Positions 49,938 to 58,285 of a stretch of 58,421 nucleotides of DNA are shown here, piece by piece. Made by a program: the position numbers and the translations under genes. The stretch lies in contig JACPOB010000019.1 in NCBI GenBank assembly GCA_016185145.1, forward strand, positions 1-58,421, in the 5' to 3' direction. A model generated the notes under the pieces. That model was not told the origin of the DNA. It saw nothing but the letters and a program-made list of their open reading frames with translations, and did no database searches. This DNA comes from Rhodospirillales bacterium. Lineage in GTDB: Bacteria; Pseudomonadota; Alphaproteobacteria; Reyranellales; Reyranellaceae. Positions within the stretch are counted from its first letter, which is position 1; each line of letters begins with the position of its first letter.

Positions 49938-49957
49938 GCGGCCAAGGAGAACCGGTC

Positions 49958-50725
<768 letters not shown>

Positions 50726-50743
50726 GCGATCGATACAAAGGGA

Positions 50744-50850
50744 CCTCACCCTGAGGAGCGTCGCGAAGCGACGCGTCTCGAAGGGTGGGCCACAGTCTTG
50801 GTGTTGCCCACCCTTCGAGACGCGCCCTGCGGGCGCTCCTCAGGGTGAGG
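50744..50850. repeat. Family-C palindrome
   Basis: CCTCACCCTGAGGAG...CGTCTCGAAGGGTGGGC (left) pairs with GCCCACCCTTCGAGACGCG...CTCCTCAGGGTGAGG (right). The left inner mini-hairpin is CGTCGCGAAGCGACG and the right one GCGCCCTGCGGGCGC. It lies 19 bases after the ATPase stop and can terminate that operon. Confidence 0.85.
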
Positions 50851-50894
50851 TCGTCGAATTGCTTGGAAGGCCCCGCAGCGATTAAAACCAAACC

Positions 50895-51947
50895 ATGAAG
50901 ATACTTGTCACCGGCGGCGCGGGGTTCATCGGTTCGGCGGTCGTGCGCCACATCGTGCGCGACACCGACTGGACGGTGGCCAACGTCGACAAGCTGACCT
51001 ACGCCGGCAACCTCGAATCGCTGGCCGAGGCGCGCGACAGCAACCGGCATACGCATTTCAAGGTCGACATCACCGACCGCGCCGCGGTCGATGGCGTCTT
51101 TGCGAGCTTCCGGCCCGACGCAGTGCTGCATCTCGCCGCCGAAAGCCACGTCGATCGCTCGATCGATGGCGCCGCCCCCTTCATCGCGACCAACGTCGGC
51201 GGCACCTACACGCTCCTCGAGGCCGCACTCGCCTACTGGCGCACGCTGGATCCCGACGCCCGCGCACGCTTCCGCTTCCAGCACATCTCGACCGACGAGG
51301 TGTTCGGCTCGCTGGGCGCCAGCGGCAAGTTCAGCGAGACCACGCCCTATGCGCCGAACTCGCCCTACGCCGCGAGCAAGGCTGCGTCGGATCATCTGGT
51401 GCGCGCCTGGCATCACACGCACGGCCTGCCGACGCTCGCCACCAACTGCTCGAACAACTACGGGCCCTATCACTTCCCCGAGAAGCTGATCCCGCTCGTC
51501 ATCATCCGCGCGCTGCGCGGCCAGAAGCTGCCGGTCTACGGCAAGGGCGAGAACGTGCGCGACTGGCTGCATGTCGAGGATCATGCCGAGGCGCTGACCC
51601 TGGTGCTGCGCAAGGGCCGGCCCGGCGAGACCTACAATGTGGGCGGCGACAGCGAGCGCAAGAACATCGACGTCGTCCACACGATCTGTTCCCTGCTCGA
51701 CGAGATGGTGCCTGGAAGCCCGCACCGGCCGCACGAGCGGTTGATCGAGTTCGTCACCGACCGTCCCGGCCACGACGCGCGCTACGCCATCGATGCCGCC
51801 AAGATCAGGACCGAGCTCGGCTGGCGGCCGCGTTTCAGCTTCGAGGACGGGCTGCGCCAGACCGTGCGCTGGTATCTCGACCACAAGGGATGGTGGGAGC
51901 GGGTCATGAGCGGGGCATATCGCGGGGAACGGCTCGGCCTCGGATGA
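50895..51947 (+). CDS. rfbB: dTDP-glucose 4,6-dehydratase
   Basis: RfbB/RmlB, 350 residues, converts dTDP-glucose to dTDP-4-keto-6-deoxyglucose, the precursor of dTDP-rhamnose and amino sugars of surface polysaccharides. Visible features: NAD motif [13 protein letters not shown] (7-19), [10 protein letters not shown] with the catalytic Asp-Glu pair, [10 protein letters not shown] (YxxxK), and [20 protein letters not shown]. The other rhamnose genes (rmlA, rmlC, rmlD) are absent. FdtA-like and aminotransferase genes about 1.4-2.9 kb away suggest an amino-sugar route. It is on the opposite strand from them. Confidence 0.94.
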   Translation: MKILVTGGAGFIGSAVVRHIVRDTDWTVANVDKLTYAGNLESLAEARDSNRHTHFKVDITDRAAVDGVFASFRPDAVLHLAAESHVDRSIDGAAPFIATNVGGTYTLLEAALAYWRTLDPDARARFRFQHISTDEVFGSLGASGKFSETTPYAPNSPYAASKAASDHLVRAWHHTHGLPTLATNCSNNYGPYHFPEKLIPLVIIRALRGQKLPVYGKGENVRDWLHVEDHAEALTLVLRKGRPGETYNVGGDSERKNIDVVHTICSLLDEMVPGSPHRPHERLIEFVTDRPGHDARYAIDAAKIRTELGWRPRFSFEDGLRQTVRWYLDHKGWWERVMSGAYRGERLGLG

Positions 51948-51958
51948 GTTGAATCGCC

Positions 51959-52114
51959 ATGAGGTATATCGTCCTCATGGTCGTCATGGCCCTGCTCGCC
52001 GGCTGCGAGCGCGACCCCTACATGGCACGCAAGGGTGGTTATACGCCGGGCGAGACGTACCACCACCAGAGCGGGCTCTGTCCCGGCATGCGGGTCAACC
52101 AAGCTGGCGCTTGA
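51959..52114 (+). CDS. Small lipoprotein
   Basis: A 51-residue protein, starting MRYIVLMVVMALLAGCERDP, with a clear lipobox LLAGC (lipidated Cys16). The mature part is about 36 residues, polar, and contains YHHQSGLCPGMRV. It begins 11 bases after the rfbB stop, and its last 20 bases overlap the end of the convergent LLM oxidoreductase gene. No obvious Shine-Dalgarno site is seen, so expression is uncertain. The lipobox is the main reason to call it. Function unknown. Confidence 0.5.
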   Translation: MRYIVLMVVMALLAGCERDPYMARKGGYTPGETYHHQSGLCPGMRVNQAGA

Positions 52115-52943
52115 GCTCGGCCCAGCGATCGAGGATGGGCATGATCCTGCCGTCCTTCTCAGCCGGCAGCGAGAAGACGACGCGGTCGATACCGAGCTCG
52201 CGGTAGCGCTTCAGGCGATCGAGATCATCGGGCACGCGGAACGTGCTGATCGACAGGCTGGCGGGATCGCGGCCGGCCTCCTTCGCCATGGCGCGGAACT
52301 TGTCGAGCACTTCGATGCCGTCGCGATCGAGCCAGTCGTCGCGCGGGATCCAGCCGTCGCCGTAGCGGACGGCGCGCCGCGCCGCATAGGGAAAGGCGCC
52401 GCCGACGATGATCGGCGGATGCGGCTTCTGGAACGGCTTGGGCCACTGCTTCATCCTGTCGAAGTTCACGAACTCGCCGTGATACTCGGGCTCCTCCTCG
52501 GCCCAGATCGCCTTCATCGCCTCGACTCGCTCGCGCGCGAGCTTGTGGCGGCTCTCGAAGGCGGTGCCGTGGTTTTCGATCTCGTCCTGGTTCCAGCCGT
52601 TGCCGACGCCGAACAGGAAGCGGCCGCCCGAGAGCTGGTCGATGGACGAGACCATCTTGGCGGTGACGATGGGGTCGCGCTGGGTGATCAACGCGATGCC
52701 CGTGCCGACCTTCAACCTGGTGGTCACGGTCGCCGCCGTGTTGAGCGCCAGAAACGGATCGAGCAGCTCGTAGTAGGCGCGCACGAGGCCGCCCGATGCC
52801 GGATAGTTCGACTTGCGCGACGACGGAATGTGCGTGTGCTCGGGAACCCACAGCGATTCGAAGCCGCGTTCCTCCATGGCGCGCGCCAACGGCGCGGGTT
52901 GCATGGAATCCGTGGTGAAGAACATGACCGCGCCGATTTTCAT
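52095..52943 (-). CDS. LLM class F420/FMN-dependent oxidoreductase
   Basis: A 282-residue luciferase-like TIM-barrel oxidoreductase. Landmarks: MKIGAVMFFTTDSMQPAPLA at the N-terminus, FESLWVPEHTHIP, RFLFGVGNGWNQDEIENHGT and KPHPPIIVGG. This resembles the TIGR03619/F420-dependent subgroup, though the cofactor cannot be decided from sequence. The start at 52943 was chosen over the ATG at 52961 because AGGGAACC lies just before it and homologues begin MKIG. It is encoded against the flow of its neighbours. Substrate unknown. Confidence 0.87.
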   Translation of the reverse strand: MKIGAVMFFTTDSMQPAPLARAMEERGFESLWVPEHTHIPSSRKSNYPASGGLVRAYYELLDPFLALNTAATVTTRLKVGTGIALITQRDPIVTAKMVSSIDQLSGGRFLFGVGNGWNQDEIENHGTAFESRHKLARERVEAMKAIWAEEEPEYHGEFVNFDRMKQWPKPFQKPHPPIIVGGAFPYAARRAVRYGDGWIPRDDWLDRDGIEVLDKFRAMAKEAGRDPASLSISTFRVPDDLDRLKRYRELGIDRVVFSLPAEKDGRIMPILDRWAELKRQLG

Positions 52944-53055
52944 GGTTCCCTGGCTCCGCATTCACGCGACGATGGCGCGATTGTGGCGATTTTCGAGGAT
53001 TTGGGAACCGCCGAGCGGCAACTCGGTTGTTGCTTCATCGACTGAGGAGACCACC

Positions 53056-53343
53056 ATGAACGCCATTCGCTCGACCGTCGCCCTTGCGACGCTGGCTGTC
53101 GGGGTCGCCGCCTGCTCGGTGAACGACGGCTACTACGCGCCCCGCTCCCAGGCGGCCTACTATCCGGCGCGGACGACCGTCTACAGCACGCCGGCAGCCA
53201 CCTACTACAGCAGCTACCCGGCAGGGACCTACTACACCTACGACCAGCCCAGCTACCAGAAGTCGAACGTGTACAGCTCGCGCTGGGACTACTACCGCAA
53301 CTACCAGGGCATCCATGACGGCCCGGAGCGCACCGGACCGTAA
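53056..53343 (+). CDS. Tyrosine-rich lipoprotein
   Basis: A 95-residue protein with lipobox VAAC (Cys20) after a short hydrophobic signal. The mature part is very rich in Tyr, Ser and Thr with repeating TYY/SYY/YYP elements (VYSTPAATYYSSYPAGTYYT and similar). Low-complexity tyrosine-rich lipoproteins of this kind are frequent in soil alphaproteobacteria; function unknown. GAGGAGA lies six bases before the ATG at 53056. It ends three bases before the convergent aminotransferase gene. Confidence 0.75.
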   Translation: MNAIRSTVALATLAVGVAACSVNDGYYAPRSQAAYYPARTTVYSTPAATYYSSYPAGTYYTYDQPSYQKSNVYSSRWDYYRNYQGIHDGPERTGP

Positions 53344-53346
53344 CCC

Positions 53347-54450
53347 TCACCCTCGCAACGTGGCCTGCACGACGGCGGCGACCTGGTCGACCGCCGTCTC
53401 GGGCATGTGCGCTCCCATGGGCAGGCTGAGCACGGTCTCGGCGAGCTTCTCCGCCAGCGGGAACGCACCCTTGCCCAGGCCGAGATCGACATAGGCCGCC
53501 TGGAGATGAGGCGGGATGGGATAGTGGATCAGCGAGCCGATGCCCGCCTTGTCCAGCGCCGCGATCAGCTCGGCACGGCGCTCGGTTCGCACGACGTAGA
53601 GATGCCATACCGGCTCGGCCCATTGCGGTGCGCGTGGCAGGCCGAGGCCGGGAAGGCCGGCGAGCTTGTCGTCGTAGCGCGCGGCAAGCCGGCGGCGGTG
53701 CTCGTTCCAGGCATCGAGCCTCGGCAGCTTTACGCGCAGCAGCGCCGCCTGCATTTCATCCAGCCGGGAGTTGAAGCCGCGCTCGAGGTTCACGTACTTG
53801 ACCTTGCTGCCGTAGTTGCGCAGCACGCGGAGCCGATCGGCCAGCCTGGCGTCGTCGGTCGTGACGGCGCCGGCATCGCCGAAGGCGCCGAAATTCTTGG
53901 TCGGAAAGAAGCTGTGGGCGCCGGCATCGCCCAGCGCGCCGGTGCGCCGGCCGCGCACCTTGGCGCCCTGCGCCTGCGCCACGTCCTCGACCACTCTGAG
54001 CCCGTGCTTGCGCGCCAGCGCCATGATGGCATCCATGTCGGCCGGCTCGCCGTAGAGATGGACCGGCATGATCGCCCTGGTGCGCGAGGTGATCGCGGCG
54101 GCGATGCGCTCGGGATCGATGTTGGGTCCGTTGGGCGTCGGCTCGACCGGCACGACCTTGGCGCCGACCGCCGTGATGGCAAGCCAGGTGGCGATATACG
54201 TGTTCGACGGCACGATCACTTCGTCGCCTGCGCCGAGATCCCAGCCGCGCAGCACCAGCTCCAGCGCCTCCAGCCCGTTGCCGAGGCCGACGCAATGCCT
54301 GGTGCCGCAGAAGGCGGCGTACTCGGCCTCGAAGGCTTCGACTTCCTTGCCGAGCACGAACCAGCCCGATTCCATGACGCGTGCGAAGGCCGCGTCGAGC
54401 TCGGGCTTGAGCTCGGCATAGACCGCTTTCATGTCGAGGAAGGGGATCAT
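53347..54450 (-). CDS. DegT/DnrJ/EryC1/StrS family sugar aminotransferase (FdtB/QdtB-like)
   Basis: A 367-residue PLP-dependent aminotransferase acting on nucleotide-linked keto-sugars. The PLP-binding lysine is Lys185 in HSFFPTKNFGAFGDAGAV, and VVEDVAQAQGA (153-163) holds the aspartate that pairs with the PLP nitrogen. It probably aminates C-3 of a dTDP-3-keto-6-deoxyhexose, since its start overlaps the stop of an FdtA/QdtA-like gene (ATGA). It ends the minus-strand run. No acetyltransferase gene follows within the window. Confidence 0.9.
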   Translation of the reverse strand: MIPFLDMKAVYAELKPELDAAFARVMESGWFVLGKEVEAFEAEYAAFCGTRHCVGLGNGLEALELVLRGWDLGAGDEVIVPSNTYIATWLAITAVGAKVVPVEPTPNGPNIDPERIAAAITSRTRAIMPVHLYGEPADMDAIMALARKHGLRVVEDVAQAQGAKVRGRRTGALGDAGAHSFFPTKNFGAFGDAGAVTTDDARLADRLRVLRNYGSKVKYVNLERGFNSRLDEMQAALLRVKLPRLDAWNEHRRRLAARYDDKLAGLPGLGLPRAPQWAEPVWHLYVVRTERRAELIAALDKAGIGSLIHYPIPPHLQAAYVDLGLGKGAFPLAEKLAETVLSLPMGAHMPETAVDQVAAVVQATLRG

Positions 54451-54872
54451 GGTCGGCTTGAAACCTCGCGCTTGAAGACATCGTAGTCGCGCAGGTATTC
54501 GGCGTCCTCATAGTAGGTCGAGGCGATCACCAGGATGGCTGCGCCCTCGGCGAAGTCCGTGAGCTCGTGCCAGACCCAGGTGCCGAGGTACAGCGCGCGC
54601 GCCGGGTCGTCCAGGCTCACCGTCTCGGTCGTCCGGCCGTCATCGAGATGGACGCGGCAGCCGCCGTGCAGGGGCACGAACACCAGCTCCGACTGGCGAT
54701 GGCCATGCCGGCCGCGCCATTGCCCCGGCGCAATGTGATGCAGCCAGAACAGCCGCTTGGGCTGGAACGGCAGATCGCGGCCGGCCTCGAAGAAATTGAT
54801 GCGGCCACGTTCGTCGACCGCGCCCCGCACGTCGATCCAGCGGCAGTTCCTCGTCTTCAGTCCATCAGTCAT
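54447..54872 (-). CDS. dTDP-4-keto-6-deoxyglucose 3,4-ketoisomerase (FdtA/QdtA, WxcM-like)
   Basis: A 141-residue cupin of the WxcM-like family. It would isomerise dTDP-4-keto-6-deoxyglucose to the 3-keto sugar for amination by the adjacent aminotransferase. The family pattern LHHIAPGQWRGRHGHRQSEL (44-63) contains the catalytic histidines, and ALYLGTWVWHELTDF (93-107) is the second strand block. Whether the product has galacto (FdtA) or gluco (QdtA) configuration cannot be decided by eye. It starts 2 bases after the DMT stop and overlaps the aminotransferase start. Confidence 0.87.
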   Translation of the reverse strand: MTDGLKTRNCRWIDVRGAVDERGRINFFEAGRDLPFQPKRLFWLHHIAPGQWRGRHGHRQSELVFVPLHGGCRVHLDDGRTTETVSLDDPARALYLGTWVWHELTDFAEGAAILVIASTYYEDAEYLRDYDVFKREVSSRP

Positions 54873-54874
54873 GA

Positions 54875-55783
54875 TCAGGCCGCACCCAGCTTGCGCCATT
54901 GCATATAGACCACGCCGCTCAGCGCCACGAGGCCGCCCACGATCTGGTAGGCGTTGGGCATGAAGCCATAGGCCATCGACCACAATACGGCGAAAAACGG
55001 CACCAGATTGACCCACAACGACGCCACGGCGACGCCGAGCCGGCTGGCGCCGATGTTCCAGAAGTAGCCGCCCAGCGCGCTCGCGAACAAGCCGATGGCC
55101 AGAAGCTGGGTCCACGCCCACCCATCGGTCACGGCCAGCGGTGAGCGCGACCAGCCGAGCGCGATCAGCACCACGCCGAGCAGCGCCGTCCAGCCGAAGG
55201 CCGACAGCGAGGCCACATAGGCACGATGGAGCTGGCTCGCGCGATCGAACCAGGCCTGCGCCTTGATGCTGTAGAGCGTCCAGATCGCATTGGAGAGCAG
55301 CACGATGATCTCGCCGCCGCCGAAAGTCAGATGCGCGCTGCCGACCAGGGTGGAGGAGACGAGGATGGCGCCGCCCAGCAGCGTCAGCACCAGCGCCACC
55401 GGGAAGCCGGGATCGAACCTGAGCCCCGTCACCAGCCGCACCGTCGCGGCCGACACCAGCGGGCCCGCGACACCCACGGTGGCGGCGGTGATCGGATTGC
55501 TGAACTGAAGACCGAGCGTATAGACCGCGAAGAAACTGCCCATCATCAGCCCGAGCAGGGCGAAGCGGCGGAAATCGAGATCGATGCGCAGTGCCTTCAC
55601 ACCCTCGACCAGCAGCAGCAGCGCCCCCAGCGCCAGGCCCGCCACCCCCGTCCGGACGGCCGACATCGGGATCAGGTCGAAATGCGCCAGCATCACCTTG
55701 CTGACGGGCACGTTGGCGCCCCAGCTCGCGCCGACGAAGATCATCGCCGGGAAGGCGATCAGCGTGTGACCGCGCTCGTGCAT
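54875..55783 (-). CDS. DMT superfamily (EamA) transporter
   Basis: A 302-residue ten-helix membrane protein with two EamA repeats, opening MHERGHTLIAFPAMIFVGAS. It has SWGANVPVSKVML in helix 1 and ALGGYFWNIGASRLGVAVAS in the second repeat. It lies between folB and a sugar ketoisomerase gene, with 1-2 base spacing on both sides, so it is translationally linked to both. Some DMT proteins flip lipid-linked sugars, but export of a metabolite is equally possible. The ATG at 55783 shares its A with the folB stop (TGATG). Confidence 0.85.
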   Translation of the reverse strand: MHERGHTLIAFPAMIFVGASWGANVPVSKVMLAHFDLIPMSAVRTGVAGLALGALLLLVEGVKALRIDLDFRRFALLGLMMGSFFAVYTLGLQFSNPITAATVGVAGPLVSAATVRLVTGLRFDPGFPVALVLTLLGGAILVSSTLVGSAHLTFGGGEIIVLLSNAIWTLYSIKAQAWFDRASQLHRAYVASLSAFGWTALLGVVLIALGWSRSPLAVTDGWAWTQLLAIGLFASALGGYFWNIGASRLGVAVASLWVNLVPFFAVLWSMAYGFMPNAYQIVGGLVALSGVVYMQWRKLGAA

Positions 55784-56145
55784 CAGCGGCGTCGCACCGC
55801 CTCGTAGCCGACGCGGCAGTCCTTGTAGACGTCGGGCTTCTCGGTCGAGACGCGCGCTTCGATCACGCCGGGCTGGGCGAGGCACAGGTCGAGGATGGCA
55901 TCGACCAGCGTCTCCTGCAGATTGAAGTGCCGGCTGCCCGCCAGCCTGGTGATGCCGTCATGCACCGTGTCGTAGTTCAGCACGTTGGCGATGCGATCGT
56001 TGTGTGCCTTGTCGGACGGCGCCAGCAGCAGGTCGACGTTCACGACCACGGTCTGCGGCCCCTTCTTCTCGAAATCGTGGATACCGATCGAGACTTGCAG
56101 GCGGAAGTCGCGGATGAAGATGCGGCGTTCGAGGTCGGGGGCCAT
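55783..56145 (-). CDS. folB: Dihydroneopterin aldolase
   Basis: FolB, 120 residues, cleaves 7,8-dihydroneopterin to 6-hydroxymethyl-dihydropterin and glycolaldehyde in folate synthesis. The conserved pattern is visible: IRDFRLQVSIGIHDFEKKGP (residues 8-27), NVLNYDTVHDGITRLAGSRH (53-72) and FNLQETLVDAILDLCL (73-88) with the Glu that contacts the pterin. The gene starts one base after the pteridine-reductase-like SDR stop and abuts the DMT gene, forming a tight run. Confidence 0.92.
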   Translation of the reverse strand: MAPDLERRIFIRDFRLQVSIGIHDFEKKGPQTVVVNVDLLLAPSDKAHNDRIANVLNYDTVHDGITRLAGSRHFNLQETLVDAILDLCLAQPGVIEARVSTEKPDVYKDCRVGYEAVRRR

Positions 56146-56146
56146 G

Positions 56147-56908
56147 TCACGCCTTTCCCTTGCGATCGAAGGCGACGTCGCGCGGCCGCCCGCTGAGATG
56201 CTCGCCGCTGTCGACGATCAGTGTGTCGCCGGTGAAGGTCGGCGTCTGCAGGATGAAGCGCAAGGCCCGCACCAGGTCCTCCACCGTGACGCCGACGCGC
56301 AACGGGTTGTCGGCATGCTGCTCGGCGAAGCGCGCATCGGTCTGGCTGCCGCTGCGCAGCGTCAGCCCGGGCGCGATGCCCGCCACCCTGATCCGCGGCG
56401 CGAAGGCCTGGGCCAGAAGCTTGGTCAGGCCCTGCAGGCCCACCTTCGACAGCGTGTAGGTCAGGAAGTCCGGATTGAGATTGTACAGCTTCTGGTCGAG
56501 CAGATTCACGATCACTCCGGTCTGGCCGTCCGGCAACTGCCGCGCCAGGGCCTGCGACAGCAGCATGGGCGCCCTGAGGTTGATGGCCATGTGGCGGTCG
56601 AAGTCATCGGCCTTGGCGGTCGGCGCGCGGTCGAGCTTGAACAGCGAGGCGCTGTTGACCAGGCAGGTCAATTGCACGCCCCGCGCACGGCACTTGTCGA
56701 CCAGCGCCTCGGCCTGGCGCGCCGAGGAGAGGTCGGCGCGCACCGCCTTGGCCTTGCCGCCTGCCGCGACGATATCCGCCACCGTCTGGCGGGCCTCGGC
56801 GGTCGAGCGATTGTGGTGCACGAACACGAAATAGCCGTCGGCCGCCAGCGCCATCGCCAAGGCGCGGCCGACCCGCACGGCCGCTCCCGTCACCAACGCG
56901 CCGTTCAT
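56147..56908 (-). CDS. SDR family oxidoreductase, pteridine-reductase (FolM/PTR1)-like
   Basis: A 253-residue short-chain dehydrogenase. The cofactor motif is TGAAVRVGRALAMALAADG (7-25), which resembles the TGxxxRxG form of pteridine reductases and FolM dihydromonapterin reductase. The catalytic YxxxK is YTLSK, with INLRAP mid-protein and APGLTLRSG after the catalytic helix. Its place directly upstream of folB supports a pterin substrate. The ATG at 56908 starts the run SDR-folB-DMT-FdtA-aminotransferase. The frame open upstream of it (to 57916) is an antisense shadow. Confidence 0.85.
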   Translation of the reverse strand: MNGALVTGAAVRVGRALAMALAADGYFVFVHHNRSTAEARQTVADIVAAGGKAKAVRADLSSARQAEALVDKCRARGVQLTCLVNSASLFKLDRAPTAKADDFDRHMAINLRAPMLLSQALARQLPDGQTGVIVNLLDQKLYNLNPDFLTYTLSKVGLQGLTKLLAQAFAPRIRVAGIAPGLTLRSGSQTDARFAEQHADNPLRVGVTVEDLVRALRFILQTPTFTGDTLIVDSGEHLSGRPRDVAFDRKGKA

Positions 56909-56930
56909 GGGCTGGGGGCACTCATATTCG

Positions 56931-56997
56931 GATTCGGACCGCGGGCGTCCCGCCCGCTCATGATCATGAGGCGGGCGGGACGCCCGCGGTCCGAATC
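56931..56997. repeat. Family-A palindrome
   Basis: Perfect 27-bp arms at 56931-56957 and 56971-56997 with a 13-base loop (TCATGATCATGAG). Each arm holds the mini-hairpin GCGGGC-GTCCC-GCCCGC inside the conserved CGGACCGCG flank. The core differs from the copies at 16240 and 25624 in both halves at once, so pairing is preserved. It sits in the divergent gap between the SDR and LhgO-like genes. Confidence 0.85.
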
Positions 56998-57046
56998 CCG
57001 AGATTTTCTTGCCGGCCCAATCACGCCAATCTACTAGCATGCGGCC

Positions 57047-58165
57047 ATGACTTCGTCCCCGTTCGAAACCGTCGACTGTGTCGTGATCGGCGCAGGTGTC
57101 GTCGGCCTTGCCGTCGCCCGCGCCCTTGCCCTTGCCGGCCGTGAGGTCATCGTCGTCGAAGCGGCCGAGGGCATCGGCACCGAGACCAGCTCGCGGAATT
57201 CCGAAGTCATCCACGCCGGCATCTACTATCCCAAGGGCAGCCTGATGGCGCGCACCTGCGTCGCCGGCCGGCGCCTGCTCTATGCCTACTGCAAGGAGCA
57301 CGGCGTGCCGCACCGGAATTGCGGCAAGCTGATCGTCGCCACCAACGAGGCCGAAAGCGAGAAGCTCGCCGAGATCAAGGGCCGCGCCGAGGCCAACGGC
57401 GTCGAAGGCATGCGCCTGCTGAGCGCAACCGAGGCGATCGCGATGGAGCCCAACCTGCAATGCACGGCGGCGCTGCTGTCGCCCGCCACCGGCATCATCG
57501 ACAGCCACTCCTACATGCTGGCGCTGCAGGGCGATGCCGAGGCCTGCGGAGCCATGTACGCCTTCCACAGCCCCGTAGAAGCCGCGCGCGTCGCCAATGC
57601 CGGCATCGACCTCGAGGTCGGCGGCGCCGAGCCCATGAAGCTGCGCTGCCGGCTGGTGGTGAACTCGGCCGGCCTGCATGCGCCGACCCTGGCGAAAAAA
57701 ATCGTCGGCCTGCCATCCGACCGCGTGCCTCAGGCATATTACGCCAAGGGAAACTACTTCACCCTGACCGGACGCTCGCCCTTCTCGCGCCTGATCTATC
57801 CCGTTCCGGTGCCGGGCGGGCTCGGCGTGCATATCACCGTCGACATGGGCGGCCAGGCCAAGTTCGGTCCCGACGTCGAGTGGATCGACGGCATCGACTA
57901 CACGGTCGACCCGCATCGCGCCGACAAGTTCTATGCCGCCGTGCGCCGCTACTGGCCCGGCCTCAGGGACGGCGCACTACAGCCGGGCTATGCCGGCATC
58001 CGGCCCAAGACCGTGCCGCAGGGCGCGCCCGCGCAGGATTTCGTCATCCAGGGGCCGGCCGATCATGGCGTGCCCGGCCTGATAAACCTGTTCGGCATCG
58101 AATCGCCCGGCCTCACGGCCTCGCTGGCGCTGGCCGAGCAGGTGCGCGACATCGCCCTCACATGA
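57047..58165 (+). CDS. FAD-dependent oxidoreductase, L-2-hydroxyglutarate oxidase (LhgO)-like
   Basis: A 372-residue DAO-fold flavoprotein. The FAD motif is [20 protein letters not shown] (residues 11-30), followed by [20 protein letters not shown] (48-67), typical of LhgO/L2HGDH. The C-terminal block is [20 protein letters not shown] then [20 protein letters not shown]. LhgO oxidises L-2-hydroxyglutarate to 2-oxoglutarate and feeds electrons to quinone; related hydroxyacid substrates are possible. The ATG at 57047 lies after a family-A palindrome. Its stop overlaps by 8 bases the 3' end of a convergent gene remnant. Confidence 0.87.
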   Translation: MTSSPFETVDCVVIGAGVVGLAVARALALAGREVIVVEAAEGIGTETSSRNSEVIHAGIYYPKGSLMARTCVAGRRLLYAYCKEHGVPHRNCGKLIVATNEAESEKLAEIKGRAEANGVEGMRLLSATEAIAMEPNLQCTAALLSPATGIIDSHSYMLALQGDAEACGAMYAFHSPVEAARVANAGIDLEVGGAEPMKLRCRLVVNSAGLHAPTLAKKIVGLPSDRVPQAYYAKGNYFTLTGRSPFSRLIYPVPVPGGLGVHITVDMGGQAKFGPDVEWIDGIDYTVDPHRADKFYAAVRRYWPGLRDGALQPGYAGIRPKTVPQGAPAQDFVIQGPADHGVPGLINLFGIESPGLTASLALAEQVRDIALT

Positions 58166-58283
58166 ACATCGGGACATGATCCTGGCCCGGCGAGGTCTCC
58201 TTGCCGGCCTCGCGCGTGTGCTCGCCCGGCTCGACGCGCGCTGACCATACCTTCGTCTGGCTGACACGTTGACGTGCGATGCC
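58158..58283 (-). pseudogene. 3' stump of an unrecognised gene, cut by an IS630 insertion
   Basis: On the minus strand, a frame ending at 58158 reads LGIARQRVSQTKVWSARVEP then GEHTREAGKETSPGQDHVPM and FM before the stop (about 42 codons). Its amino-acid make-up looks like a real C-terminus rather than a shadow of the adjacent DNA, which codes for nothing else. At 58284-58285 the sequence passes into the IS630 left end. The family is not recognised. Its overlap with the LhgO-like stop (58158-58165) is a normal convergent arrangement. Confidence 0.45.
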
Positions 58284-58285
58284 TA

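Noticed and set aside
47510..49957. Upstream extension of the AapP-like ATPase to 1071 residues
   Set aside because: The frame overlaps both permease genes and is not family-like. The ABC domain begins after 49958 with AAGGAGA upstream.
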